A stretch of 64,000 nt of DNA from SAR116 cluster bacterium AG-355-O21 (GCA_003280605.1 QCEM01000001.1:62001-126000); one strand, 5' to 3'; shown: positions 34,282-43,274, numbered from the stretch's first letter. The notes: generated from the sequence alone by a model not told the origin. A program made the numbers and translations.

Positions 34282-35154
34282 ATGACCATTCATGTTGCTG
34301 GTATTAGCGCTGCGGTCGGCGCCGAAGTTTCCGGGGTTGATCTTCGCACGCTTGATGATGCTGATTTCCAAGTAATCCAAGACGCTTTTAATCAATACCA
34401 TGGGTTGCTGTTTCGCCATCAGTCCCTCGACGATGCCGACCTGGTGGCCTTTTCGGCACGCTTCGGCGACCTTGACCATGCGCCGGTGATGGAAAACGGC
34501 CAGACCGCTGTGCCGGGGCGACCGGAAATTTATCTGGTATCGAACATCAAGGATGATAGCGGCAAGGCGATTGGCAGTTTAGGCAGTGGTGAAGCCGTCT
34601 GGCACACCGATATGTCATATGCGGAAAATCCCCCTTATGCATCTGCGCTTTTCGCAATCGAGGTGCCGGCAAGCGGCGGCAACACCTCTCTTTGCAGCAT
34701 GGCCGCCACCTATGCCGCACTGCCGGCTGATTTGAAAGCCAGGATTGCAAACTTACGGATCAAACATGACGGGACTTATAATTCCGGCGGGTATTTGCGC
34801 CAAGGGGTGGAAGCGACAGACAACCCGCGCGAGGCGGTTGGTACCTATCACCCGATGGTCTTGGCACATCCTGTGACCGGCACCCCGATGCTGTATCTTG
34901 GTCGCCGTCGCAACGCCTATATCGAGGGCTTTGAGATCGCCGACTCGGAAGCCTTACTCGATGAAGTCTGGCAGTACACGGCCTTGCCCGAGAACTGTTA
35001 CAGCCATCAGTGGCAGGTCGGTGATTTGCTGCTTTGGGATAACCGCGCCACCATGCATCAGCGGACGCCGTTTGATCGTAACGCCCGCCGGCTGATGAAA
35101 CGGACACAGATTAAAAGTGTCGCCGCCCCCAGCTCTGCGGCGGCCGGCTCGTAA
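34282..35154 (+). CDS. TauD/TfdA-family 2-oxoglutarate/Fe(II) dioxygenase
   Basis: Likely start MTIHVAGISAAVGAEVSGVDLRTLDD; GEAVWHTDMSYAENPPYASAL (HxD) and LWDNRATMHQRTPFD. Confidence 0.9.
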   Translation: MTIHVAGISAAVGAEVSGVDLRTLDDADFQVIQDAFNQYHGLLFRHQSLDDADLVAFSARFGDLDHAPVMENGQTAVPGRPEIYLVSNIKDDSGKAIGSLGSGEAVWHTDMSYAENPPYASALFAIEVPASGGNTSLCSMAATYAALPADLKARIANLRIKHDGTYNSGGYLRQGVEATDNPREAVGTYHPMVLAHPVTGTPMLYLGRRRNAYIEGFEIADSEALLDEVWQYTALPENCYSHQWQVGDLLLWDNRATMHQRTPFDRNARRLMKRTQIKSVAAPSSAAAGS

Positions 35155-35166
35155 TCGGCGCAGCGC

Positions 35167-36027
35167 CTATACATCCAGTCGATAGACATCGCCATCACGG
35201 ACCAAATGGCCAACGGTTGGGGTCGCAAAATGGGTCCCGATAATCAGCGTCGGGCTATCGGCGAAGCGCTCAAAAATATCAGTGCGGGTGCGGATGGCTT
35301 GCGGTTTATCATGATCCACCGAGGCGCACCAATGCGGCCGCGCAAACTGGCAGGGGTGGTGTAGCATATCCCCTGTGATAAAGGCTGTTTCGCCCGCCGA
35401 TTCCAGCAACACACTGACATGACCCGGGGTATGGCCAGGGGTTGCGATCATGCGTACACCTGGGGCCACTTGATGATCGGCGCTGACCAAATCGACCAAC
35501 CCGGCGTCAAAAATTGGCTTGATGGAATCCGCATAGATCGGCCCAAAACGCTCATCATCGGAGCCGGCTTGCCAAAAGGCCACCTCATCGGCACCCATTA
35601 AATAGCGGGCATTGGCAAAGGTTGGCACCCAACGCCCATCCTGCAGGCGAGTGTTCCAGCCGACATGGTCCACATGTAAATGTGTGCATAACACCCGGTC
35701 AATGGAATCAAGAGCGTATCCTGTTGCCTGAAAATCGCTCAGGAAATTTGTCTGCAGTTGATTCCAAGCAGGCACCAACCGGTCCTTGTCATTGCCGACA
35801 CAGGTATCAACAACAATCCGGCAGTCTGGGGTTTCCACGATCAAGGTATGAATGCTTGCGCCCAGGCGGCCGTCAGCATCGGCAAAATGCGGAAACAGCC
35901 AAGGAATCGCTTTCACGGCCTCATAATCTGCATCGGGTAAGATCCGGCGCATACCGCCGAAGGCTTCAATTTCAATAACGCGGGTGATTTTAATTTTGCC
36001 AATTTGCCATTGGTTTGCGGTCATCAA
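35167..36027 (-). CDS. MBL-fold metallohydrolase
   Basis: DRVLCTHLHVDHVGWNTRLQDGRW; TPGHTPGHVSVLLES. Confidence 0.9.
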   Translation of the reverse strand: MMTANQWQIGKIKITRVIEIEAFGGMRRILPDADYEAVKAIPWLFPHFADADGRLGASIHTLIVETPDCRIVVDTCVGNDKDRLVPAWNQLQTNFLSDFQATGYALDSIDRVLCTHLHVDHVGWNTRLQDGRWVPTFANARYLMGADEVAFWQAGSDDERFGPIYADSIKPIFDAGLVDLVSADHQVAPGVRMIATPGHTPGHVSVLLESAGETAFITGDMLHHPCQFARPHWCASVDHDKPQAIRTRTDIFERFADSPTLIIGTHFATPTVGHLVRDGDVYRLDV

Positions 36028-36184
36028 TCCCTCCTAAAAACGCCCCCAGGGTAACGAAACTTACACAGCCGTGCAAATTCAACAGGGCCGCCGTTACCGC
36101 AACCAACGGCGCAGCTTTAGATAGCCGTTGATTAATCATTTGAGGCAGATTATGTATAACTAACTGCCCTTGTGGGAACAGGCC

Positions 36185-36712
36185 ATGCGATTGTTTTTAA
36201 AACTCTTTTTTGCTTTTTTGGTGACTGTCGGCAGTCTCCTCACTGGCCCGTCTGTCGGGGCCGGGGATAACATGCTTATGGTTGTTGAAGCATTTGCCCG
36301 CGCCACGGCCGGCCAAGCAAAAAATGGCGCGGCATTTTTGACCGTGATGAACCATGGCAGCGAAGATGACTTCCTGGTTGCGGTTGAAACAACGGCTGCC
36401 AAACGTCCGGAATTACATACCCATATCCATGACAATGGCATCATGCGTATGCGCCAAGTTGCCGAGATTAAAGTGCCTGCCGGCGGCAGCGCGGCCTTAA
36501 AGCCCGGCGGCGACCATGTGATGCTGATGGGCCTGGTCGCGCCCTTAACGGCTGGTGCGGCGCTCCCATTGGTGTTGGTTTTTAAACATGCCGGCCGGAT
36601 CACCGTTGACATGCCCATCGGAAGCGTTGCCGCCGCCGCACCTCCAGGGTCGGCACATTCTGGGCACTCCGGACACTCCGGGCACCATATGAAACCCGCA
36701 AAGAAAAATTAA
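36185..36712 (+). CDS. Copper chaperone PCu(A)C (DUF461 family) with His-rich C-terminal tail
   Basis: Signal peptide; AFARATAGQAKNGAAFLTVMNHGSEDDFLVAVETTAAKRPELHTHIHDNGIMRMRQV...AALKPGGDHVMLMGL; tail HSGHSGHSGHHMK. Confidence 0.87.
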   Translation: MRLFLKLFFAFLVTVGSLLTGPSVGAGDNMLMVVEAFARATAGQAKNGAAFLTVMNHGSEDDFLVAVETTAAKRPELHTHIHDNGIMRMRQVAEIKVPAGGSAALKPGGDHVMLMGLVAPLTAGAALPLVLVFKHAGRITVDMPIGSVAAAAPPGSAHSGHSGHSGHHMKPAKKN

Positions 36713-36826
36713 AGACTGCTTGAGATCCGCGCGCAAGACGGTGATCATAGGGCGTGTTCGTACATGTTATTCAGACCGCGTCAGGCGATGTGTCTGCCGG
36801 CACTTTTTTTGATTTTGGGACTTTAA

Positions 36827-38071
36827 ATGATGCCTTCAGACCAACGGGAAATTCTTACGGTAAATGATCGCAGCTACTCTTTTCCGCAGCAGACCGCCGT
36901 GGTGATTTGTATTGATGGTTGTGAGCCGGAATATCTTGATGCAGCTGTTGCCGCAGGCGATATGCCGACGCTGGCTCGGTTTCGCGAGACCGGTACGGCG
37001 TTAATCGCAGATTGTGTGGTTCCAAGCTTTACCAACCCGAACAATATGTCGATTGCAACAGGTCAACCGCCGGCCGTCCATGGCATTTGCGGCAATTATT
37101 TTTGGGATCCCGCACGCCAAGCCGAAGTGATGATGAATGATCCGGCGCTGCTGCGTGCGCCGACGATTTTCCAATCTTTTTTCGATGCCGGAGCGCGGAT
37201 CGCGATCGTGACCGCAAAAGATAAACTGCGCCGCTTACTTGGTCACGGGTTGCGGTTCGACGATGGCCGGGCAATTTGTTTTTCGTCGGAAAAATCAGCT
37301 GATACAACATCCGCTGAACACGGCATTGATCACGCCAGCACCTGGCTTGACCGGCCCGTGCCGGACGTCTATTCCGCCGAGCTATCGGAGTTTGTGTTCG
37401 CTGCCGGGGTCAAACTGATGGTCGAGTTCAAGCCCGACATCATGTACTTAACGACCACTGATTATGTGCAACATAAACACGCCCCCGGCACCGCCGAGGC
37501 AAACCGCTTCTATGCGATGTTTGATCGTTACCTGGCGCAACTAGACGTCGCCGGTGCCACCATTGCCATCACCGCCGACCACGGCATGAGCGCCAAATTT
37601 GACGCTGCCGGGGCACCGGCCGTGATCTATGTCCAAGACTTGCTTGATGATTGGTTGGGAACCGAGGCGGCCCGAGTCATCCTGCCGATCACCGACCCTT
37701 ATGTGGTTCATCACGGCGCACTGGGCTCGTTTGCCACCGCTTATCTTTCCGATGCCGTTAATACGGCAGACTTATGCCAACGGTTAAGCGCCATTGACGG
37801 CATGGAGGTGGTTTTAGACAAAGCAACGGCGGCGGCACGCTTTGAATTACCGGCCGATCGGATCGGCGATCTGGTGATGGTGGCGCGGGAGAATATGACC
37901 CTTGGCACCCGGCGGCAGGATCATGACCTATCTATGCTGGATGCGCCGCTGCGATCCCATGGCGGCATCAGTGAGCAAGCCGTGCCGCTGGTTTTCAACC
38001 AGGCCATTGCCGATCCCCCCGCCAAGCCGCGAAATTTCGATGCGCTGTCGTTGCTGTTATCAGCAACCTAG
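36827..38071 (+). CDS. phnA: Phosphonoacetate hydrolase (alkaline phosphatase superfamily)
   Basis: AVVICIDGCEPEYLDAAVAAGDMPTLARFRETGTALIADCVVPSFTNPNNMSIATGQPPAVHGICGNYFWDPARQAEVMMNDP; VTAKDKLRRLLGHGL; VILPITDPYVVHHGALGSFATAYL. Confidence 0.87.
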   Translation: MMPSDQREILTVNDRSYSFPQQTAVVICIDGCEPEYLDAAVAAGDMPTLARFRETGTALIADCVVPSFTNPNNMSIATGQPPAVHGICGNYFWDPARQAEVMMNDPALLRAPTIFQSFFDAGARIAIVTAKDKLRRLLGHGLRFDDGRAICFSSEKSADTTSAEHGIDHASTWLDRPVPDVYSAELSEFVFAAGVKLMVEFKPDIMYLTTTDYVQHKHAPGTAEANRFYAMFDRYLAQLDVAGATIAITADHGMSAKFDAAGAPAVIYVQDLLDDWLGTEAARVILPITDPYVVHHGALGSFATAYLSDAVNTADLCQRLSAIDGMEVVLDKATAAARFELPADRIGDLVMVARENMTLGTRRQDHDLSMLDAPLRSHGGISEQAVPLVFNQAIADPPAKPRNFDALSLLLSAT

Positions 38072-38123
38072 GTTTTCGGCGCCGCCCGGCACGACCGCCA
38101 GCGGCGCCTTTAAAGCGGCCCGT

Positions 38124-40055
38124 TTAAAGCGTCGCTGCCTTTTGCATGACGGCCGACAAACGGCGGGCAAAGCCCAGCGGGTCAAGCACCGCCTCCCCCT
38201 CGACAATGCGTGCTTGGTCAAGCAGCAGCAAGGCTGCATCCTCCAACTCCTGGGGGTTTTTGCCTGATGACGCGCCGGCCGCCAAAGATTTGATCAGGGC
38301 ATGCTTGGGATTGATCTCAAGCACCCGTGGCGCGGCTTCTTTGACCTGCTGATGTTGTCGCAACATGCGTTCTAGATGGATGTCCATATCGCCCTCATCG
38401 GCGACCAGAACACAGGCGCTATCGGTCAGCCGTTCACTTTCCCGAACGTCTTTGACCTTATCGCCTAAGGTAGTTTTCAAATTGGCGATAAATGGTGCCA
38501 GCGCTTCAGAGGTTTTTTCTTCCGGCTTATCCGCTTTATCGGCATCGGCCTCGGCGGCTTCATCGGCATCAATCTTCGACAGGTCGGTGCCGCCGCGTGT
38601 TGCCGATTTAAACTGCTTACCCTCAAAGCCTTCAAACATGGCGGAGATCCAAAAATCATCGATCGGATCCGACAGCAATAAAACCTCAACGTCTTTGGCT
38701 TTGAAGCCCTCAAGATGCGGCGAAGCGGCAACCGCCTCATAGCTCTCGCCAGTAATGTAATAAATGGCATCTTGGCCGGGCTTCATCCGGCCAACATAGT
38801 CAGCCAAGCTGGTCAAGGCATCGCCGGCCGTTGATTTGAAGCGTGTCAGCGGTAACAGCGCATCACGATGTTCGGCGCCATCGCTGTACAAGCCTTCTTT
38901 CAAGACAGCCCCGAAATTATTCCAGAACACCGCATATTCGTCCGCCGATTTATCCGCCTTTTTGGACAATTCGGAAAGCACGCGCTTGACCAATCCAGCC
39001 TTAATTTTACCCAACACAGGATTGTTCTGCAGCATTTCCCGGCTGACATTCAGCGGCAAGTCTTCGCAATCAACCACACCCTTCACAAAGCGCAACCAAG
39101 AGGGCACCAATTCTTCACAATCATCGGTGATGAACACGCGTTTGACGTAAAGCTTGATGCGATGCTTGCGTTCCGGATGGAAAAGATCAAATGGCGGCTG
39201 ACTGGGCACAAACAATAGGGCCGCATATTCAATCACCCCCTCGGCACGCCAATGCGCCGTCAGCCAGGGATCATCAAATGCATGGGCAATGTGATGATAG
39301 AATTCCGTGTATTGGCCAGCGTCAATTTCTGCTTTCGGTCGGGTCCAAAGCGCCGATGCTTGGTTTAAAGTCTCATCGGTTGTCTGTTCACCTTCTGCCG
39401 CGCCGTCATCGTCGTCTGCTGCCGGCTGTCCCGTCAGCACAATCGGGATCGAGATATGGTCCGAATATGTTTTGACCACATGGCGCAGGCGATGGCTTTC
39501 CAAAAACTCGGCCGCGTCCGCTTTCAGATGCAGGGTGATCGCCGTTCCCCGACTGGCTTTCTCGGCGTCATCAATCTCATACTCGCCAAGACCGTCCGAG
39601 GACCAACGCCAAGCTGCCGTTTCACCGGCCTTACGGGTTAACACCTCAACCTGGTCGGCAACCATGAAAGCGGAATAGAACCCGACTCCAAAACGGCCAA
39701 TCAAGCCATGCTCTTTAGAGGCATCATCATTTAACCCGGCAACGAATGCTTCCGTTCCCGAACGTGCAATCGTGCCCAGATTAGCTTCAATTTCCGCCGC
39801 GTCCATGCCGACGCCGTTATCAGCAATGGTCAGCGTTTTGGCATCCGGATCGACAGTTAACGTAATCTGAAAAGTGCTGTCTTCGGCAGCTAATTCAGGT
39901 GCAGTCAGGGCCAAATACCGTAACTTATCGCAGGCATCAGAAGCGTTTGAGATCAACTCCCGAAGGAAGACTTCACGCTCGCTGTAAAGCGAATTGGCAA
40001 CAATTTGAAGAAGTTTACTGACTTCCGCCTGAAAGGCACGTTTTTCAGCAGCCAT
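38124..40055 (-). CDS. htpG: Molecular chaperone HtpG (Hsp90)
   Basis: FQAEVSKLLQIVANSLYSEREVFLRELISNASDACDKLRY; DNGVGMDAAEIEANLGTIARSGTEAF. Confidence 0.98.
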   Translation of the reverse strand: MAAEKRAFQAEVSKLLQIVANSLYSEREVFLRELISNASDACDKLRYLALTAPELAAEDSTFQITLTVDPDAKTLTIADNGVGMDAAEIEANLGTIARSGTEAFVAGLNDDASKEHGLIGRFGVGFYSAFMVADQVEVLTRKAGETAAWRWSSDGLGEYEIDDAEKASRGTAITLHLKADAAEFLESHRLRHVVKTYSDHISIPIVLTGQPAADDDDGAAEGEQTTDETLNQASALWTRPKAEIDAGQYTEFYHHIAHAFDDPWLTAHWRAEGVIEYAALLFVPSQPPFDLFHPERKHRIKLYVKRVFITDDCEELVPSWLRFVKGVVDCEDLPLNVSREMLQNNPVLGKIKAGLVKRVLSELSKKADKSADEYAVFWNNFGAVLKEGLYSDGAEHRDALLPLTRFKSTAGDALTSLADYVGRMKPGQDAIYYITGESYEAVAASPHLEGFKAKDVEVLLLSDPIDDFWISAMFEGFEGKQFKSATRGGTDLSKIDADEAAEADADKADKPEEKTSEALAPFIANLKTTLGDKVKDVRESERLTDSACVLVADEGDMDIHLERMLRQHQQVKEAAPRVLEINPKHALIKSLAAGASSGKNPQELEDAALLLLDQARIVEGEAVLDPLGFARRLSAVMQKAATL

Positions 40056-40168
40056 GTTTGACCTACACCCTATTATTGATGACTGGATTTATTTGATGGC
40101 AAAGATATGGGAGCTGCCGCCAGGAGCGCAAGCCCCCTCGTCGCCCGAAATGGCGAAAATCTTTACTT

Positions 40169-40387
40169 TCAGGCCGGTTCCACGATGGCGACCAATTGGT
40201 CTTCGGAAACCATTTCTTCTTCGCTCACCAACACTTCGCTTACCCGACCGTCAATCGGGCTGACCGCCGGAATTTCCATTTTCATTGATTCTAAAATCAT
40301 CACCGGTTCATCGGCGGCAACCATCTGTCCCGGTTGCACAATAATTTTCCAAACCCGCCCGGCCACGTCACTGTTAACATCCGCCAT
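40169..40387 (-). CDS. Small stand-alone biotin/lipoyl attachment domain protein (BCCP-like)
   Basis: Likely start MADVNSDVAGRVWKIIVQPGQMVAADEPVMILESMKMEIPAVSPIDG; ESMKMEIP biotinylation motif. Confidence 0.88.
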   Translation of the reverse strand: MADVNSDVAGRVWKIIVQPGQMVAADEPVMILESMKMEIPAVSPIDGRVSEVLVSEEEMVSEDQLVAIVEPA

Positions 40388-40485
40388 TCTATCCCTCCCT
40401 GTTTCGTCTTTTTGATGTGCCACACCTTTGTGGAGCTGCGCAAGGTCAGCGCGAGTGTGAGCGTCTTGAATACAAACTTTTGATC

Positions 40486-40935
40486 TTACAGCGGCAGTGC
40501 TGTTGTCGATTTAATGGTTTCCATGGAGAACCGCGAGGTCACTTTCGTGAGGGCGGCCTGCGCCACCAACTCTTTATAAAAGAGGTCGTATGCGGCCATA
40601 TCCGGCACCACAACTTTCAACAAATAGTCAACGTCACCGGCCATCCGGTGGAACTCTTGTACTTCCGGCTTCTCGGCCAGCAAGGCCGCGAAGGAAAGCA
40701 GCCAATCGCTGGAATGATCGCCACTTTCAATGCTGACAAAAACCGTTAAGCCAAAGCCCAGGGTCACAGGGTCTAAGATCGCTACTTGTTTTTGAATCAC
40801 ACCATCGGCTTGTAGCCGATTGACCCGCTTCCAACACGGCGACGACGACAACCCGACTTGGCGGGCAATGTCACTGATGGACTGGCCGCTATTTTCCTGT
40901 AGGACACGTAAAATCTGCCGATCCGTATCATCCAT
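40486..40935 (-). CDS. Lrp/AsnC-family transcriptional regulator
   Basis: MDDTDRQILRVLQENSGQSISDIARQVGLSSSPCWKRVNRLQADGVIQ. Confidence 0.94.
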   Translation of the reverse strand: MDDTDRQILRVLQENSGQSISDIARQVGLSSSPCWKRVNRLQADGVIQKQVAILDPVTLGFGLTVFVSIESGDHSSDWLLSFAALLAEKPEVQEFHRMAGDVDYLLKVVVPDMAAYDLFYKELVAQAALTKVTSRFSMETIKSTTALPL

Positions 40936-40940
40936 GGCAG

Positions 40941-41786
40941 CTACGCCGCCAGCGCGTCGCCCTGCACCGTGATCCGATGCATTAGGCGGCGCTGACCATG
41001 ATAGTCATTAATCGCGTAATGCCAGGTTGCACGGTTATCCCAGAAGGCGATGGAACCAGGCTGCCAGCAGAATTTATGGATATGTTCGGGGCGAGTCGCG
41101 TGGCGCACCAAATAATTAAGCAAGGGCTGGCTTTCCGCAGCCGTCCAGCCGTCGAAATGGGTGGTAAAGCCACTGTTGATATAAAGCGCCCGGCGGCCGC
41201 TGATCGGATGGCGAATAACCACCGGGTGAACCGCGTCTTGGCGTGCCGCGTCAGTATTGCCGAGCCGGTCACCAAGGTCTGAATTTTCTGTTTGATAGCG
41301 CGATTTATCGCCAAAAACATGGCGGCTGGAATGCACTGCCCGCAGCCCCATAAGTGTTTCTTTCAGGCCGTCGGAAAGGCTTTCAAAGGCGCTGAACATA
41401 TTCGCAAAGACAGTGTCACCGCCACGGTTTGGCAGTTCGCGGGCCACTAAAATCGAGCCCATCGCAGGGATTTCATCATAGCTGTGATCGGTGTGCCAAT
41501 TGCCGCCGATATTGCTGCGTTGCTCTGGTTCCTTGCGAACCTCGGCAATTTGCGGATAGCCCTCCACATGACCAAAAAAGCGGTTAACGTTAATCCCGCC
41601 AAAGCGCTCGGCCATTTTAATATGACCCTCTGGACTGAGGTTTTGGTCGCGGAAAAACAAAACTCCATAGTCACCGAGTGTTTGCCGCATGGATGCCAAC
41701 GCTGCATCACTGATATCACGGTCAAGATCGATACCGCCGATATACGCACCCACACCATCGGCAGGTCTTATGTCCAGCTCGCTCAT
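40941..41786 (-). CDS. TauD/TfdA-family 2-oxoglutarate/Fe(II) dioxygenase
   Basis: NIGGNWHTDHSYDEIPAMGSILVARELPNRGGDTVFANM; QPGSIAFWDNRATWHYAINDYHGQRRLMHRITV. Confidence 0.92.
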   Translation of the reverse strand: MSELDIRPADGVGAYIGGIDLDRDISDAALASMRQTLGDYGVLFFRDQNLSPEGHIKMAERFGGINVNRFFGHVEGYPQIAEVRKEPEQRSNIGGNWHTDHSYDEIPAMGSILVARELPNRGGDTVFANMFSAFESLSDGLKETLMGLRAVHSSRHVFGDKSRYQTENSDLGDRLGNTDAARQDAVHPVVIRHPISGRRALYINSGFTTHFDGWTAAESQPLLNYLVRHATRPEHIHKFCWQPGSIAFWDNRATWHYAINDYHGQRRLMHRITVQGDALAA

Positions 41787-41877
41787 TGCGCATCCCCCCT
41801 GTTGGTCTACCTGTTGGTGCCTAGCTTAATCTTCCGGGCCGCGCCCAAGCAAGCCCTATCCAAGCTTTCGGCCCGGC

Positions 41878-43104
41878 CTAAACGCTTCGCGTAACATTGC
41901 CGCTATGCTGTGGCACGCCAAATTCCTGATGACAAATCGCGGCTAATTTGCGGACCCCATAGGTGATTTGTTGGCGGCTGGCATTAGCAAAACAAAGCCG
42001 CATCCAACTGCGATGGGCCGCACCATCGACGGTCCATTCAGCACCTGGATTTAAGCTAATCCCGGCCGCCCCGGCAACATGCGCAAGTTTCGTTGTATCA
42101 ACCTGATCCGGCAGTTTTATCCACAGGAAAATGCCGCCTTTGGCAGGTTGGAATTCAGCTGCGGTGCCAAATTCTGCGCTGACCAATTCGGCCATGAGAT
42201 CATGCTTTTCTTTTAGGTTTTTGACCGCTGTTTCAACATGCCGATCAAAATGCGGGCCGCAGTATGCACCCAACGCCATTTGCTCAAGTGCGCTGGTGCC
42301 GGCATCGGTTTTCAGAGCCAAGAGGTGCGATAAGGCGGACCAATCAGCGACCACATAACCAAGCCGGAGCGCCGGCGCGATAGATTTTGAAAACGACCCG
42401 CAGTAGATCACACGTCGGCCATCATCTAGGCCATAGATTGCTGTAGGCCTGCTGCCTTGCCACAGTAAATCGGCATAGCAATCATCTTCAAAAATCATCA
42501 CCCCATAGTCATCGGCTAGGCTCAGCATCCGCTCCCGCCGGGCTTGCGGCAGGACGGTCCCGGTGGGGTTTTGGGCGGTTGGAATGGTGTAGATATATTT
42601 TGGCGTAACGCCATCGCCGGCAAGCCGTTTCAGCGCTTCTTCAAGGGCATCCATTCGCATCCCGTCACCATCAAGATCGACGCCGACATAGCGGGCGCCG
42701 CAGGCACTTAGCCGGGTTAATGCGCCGCCATAGGTTGCAGCTTCGGTAATCACCGTGTCGCCGGGCGTCAGCATCAACTGGTTGACCAGGTCAAGCGACT
42801 GCAACGATCCAGACGTGATCAGCACTTCGTCGGCCGTGATATTCATGCCGGCCCGGGTCTTCAGGGCTTGCAACAAAAATTCCCGCAACGGCAGATAGCC
42901 AAGCGGCCCTGTTGCCAGATTATAGGTCGCCAGGGTCTGGCCTTCTTTTTGTAAAGTGGCTGTTAAAGCCGCAAGTAAATCAGCGACCGGCACATGATCC
43001 GGGTCCATATGACCGCCGACGAAATTATAGGCTGGAAATCCTTGCCACGGCTTTGCCGCCGCCGGCAGGTCAGCGCGAAAAGAACTGCGATAGTCAAATC
43101 CCAT
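41878..43104 (-). CDS. PLP-dependent aminotransferase, class I/II (2-aminoadipate transaminase-like)
   Basis: Likely start MGFDYRSSFRADLPAAAKPWQ; YIYTIPTAQNPTGTVLPQARRERMLSLADDYGVMIFEDDCYADL; CGSFSKSIAPALRLGYVV. The longer ORF (to 43167) reads in frame through an 11-G tract. Confidence 0.9.
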   Translation of the reverse strand: MGFDYRSSFRADLPAAAKPWQGFPAYNFVGGHMDPDHVPVADLLAALTATLQKEGQTLATYNLATGPLGYLPLREFLLQALKTRAGMNITADEVLITSGSLQSLDLVNQLMLTPGDTVITEAATYGGALTRLSACGARYVGVDLDGDGMRMDALEEALKRLAGDGVTPKYIYTIPTAQNPTGTVLPQARRERMLSLADDYGVMIFEDDCYADLLWQGSRPTAIYGLDDGRRVIYCGSFSKSIAPALRLGYVVADWSALSHLLALKTDAGTSALEQMALGAYCGPHFDRHVETAVKNLKEKHDLMAELVSAEFGTAAEFQPAKGGIFLWIKLPDQVDTTKLAHVAGAAGISLNPGAEWTVDGAAHRSWMRLCFANASRQQITYGVRKLAAICHQEFGVPQHSGNVTRSV

Positions 43105-43109
43105 GATAT

Positions 43110-43120
43110 CCCCCCCCCCC
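43110..43120 (-). repeat. Homopolymer tract G11 (coding strand) just upstream of the probable aminotransferase start
   Basis: catgatat-CCCCCCCCCCC-gaggtgg on + strand. Confidence 0.95.
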
Positions 43121-43274
43121 GAGGTGGATTTGATTGCATTCAAATCCATATTTGTAAGCATGCTCATGGTAAGGTCTTCAGACAGAAGCGCAAGCTTACC
43201 TATGCCTGTGCCTTGAAACCAAAGCCGATATGATCACATAGATCAAGCGCCAACATCTTTCACTGGAGACATCT

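Noticed and set aside
36121-36145. Palindrome TGATTAATCA (36129-36138) as an FNR/CRP site upstream of the copper chaperone
   Set aside because: Spacing does not fit FNR (TTGAT-N4-ATCAA) or CRP; a 10-bp AT-rich palindrome is not enough by itself.
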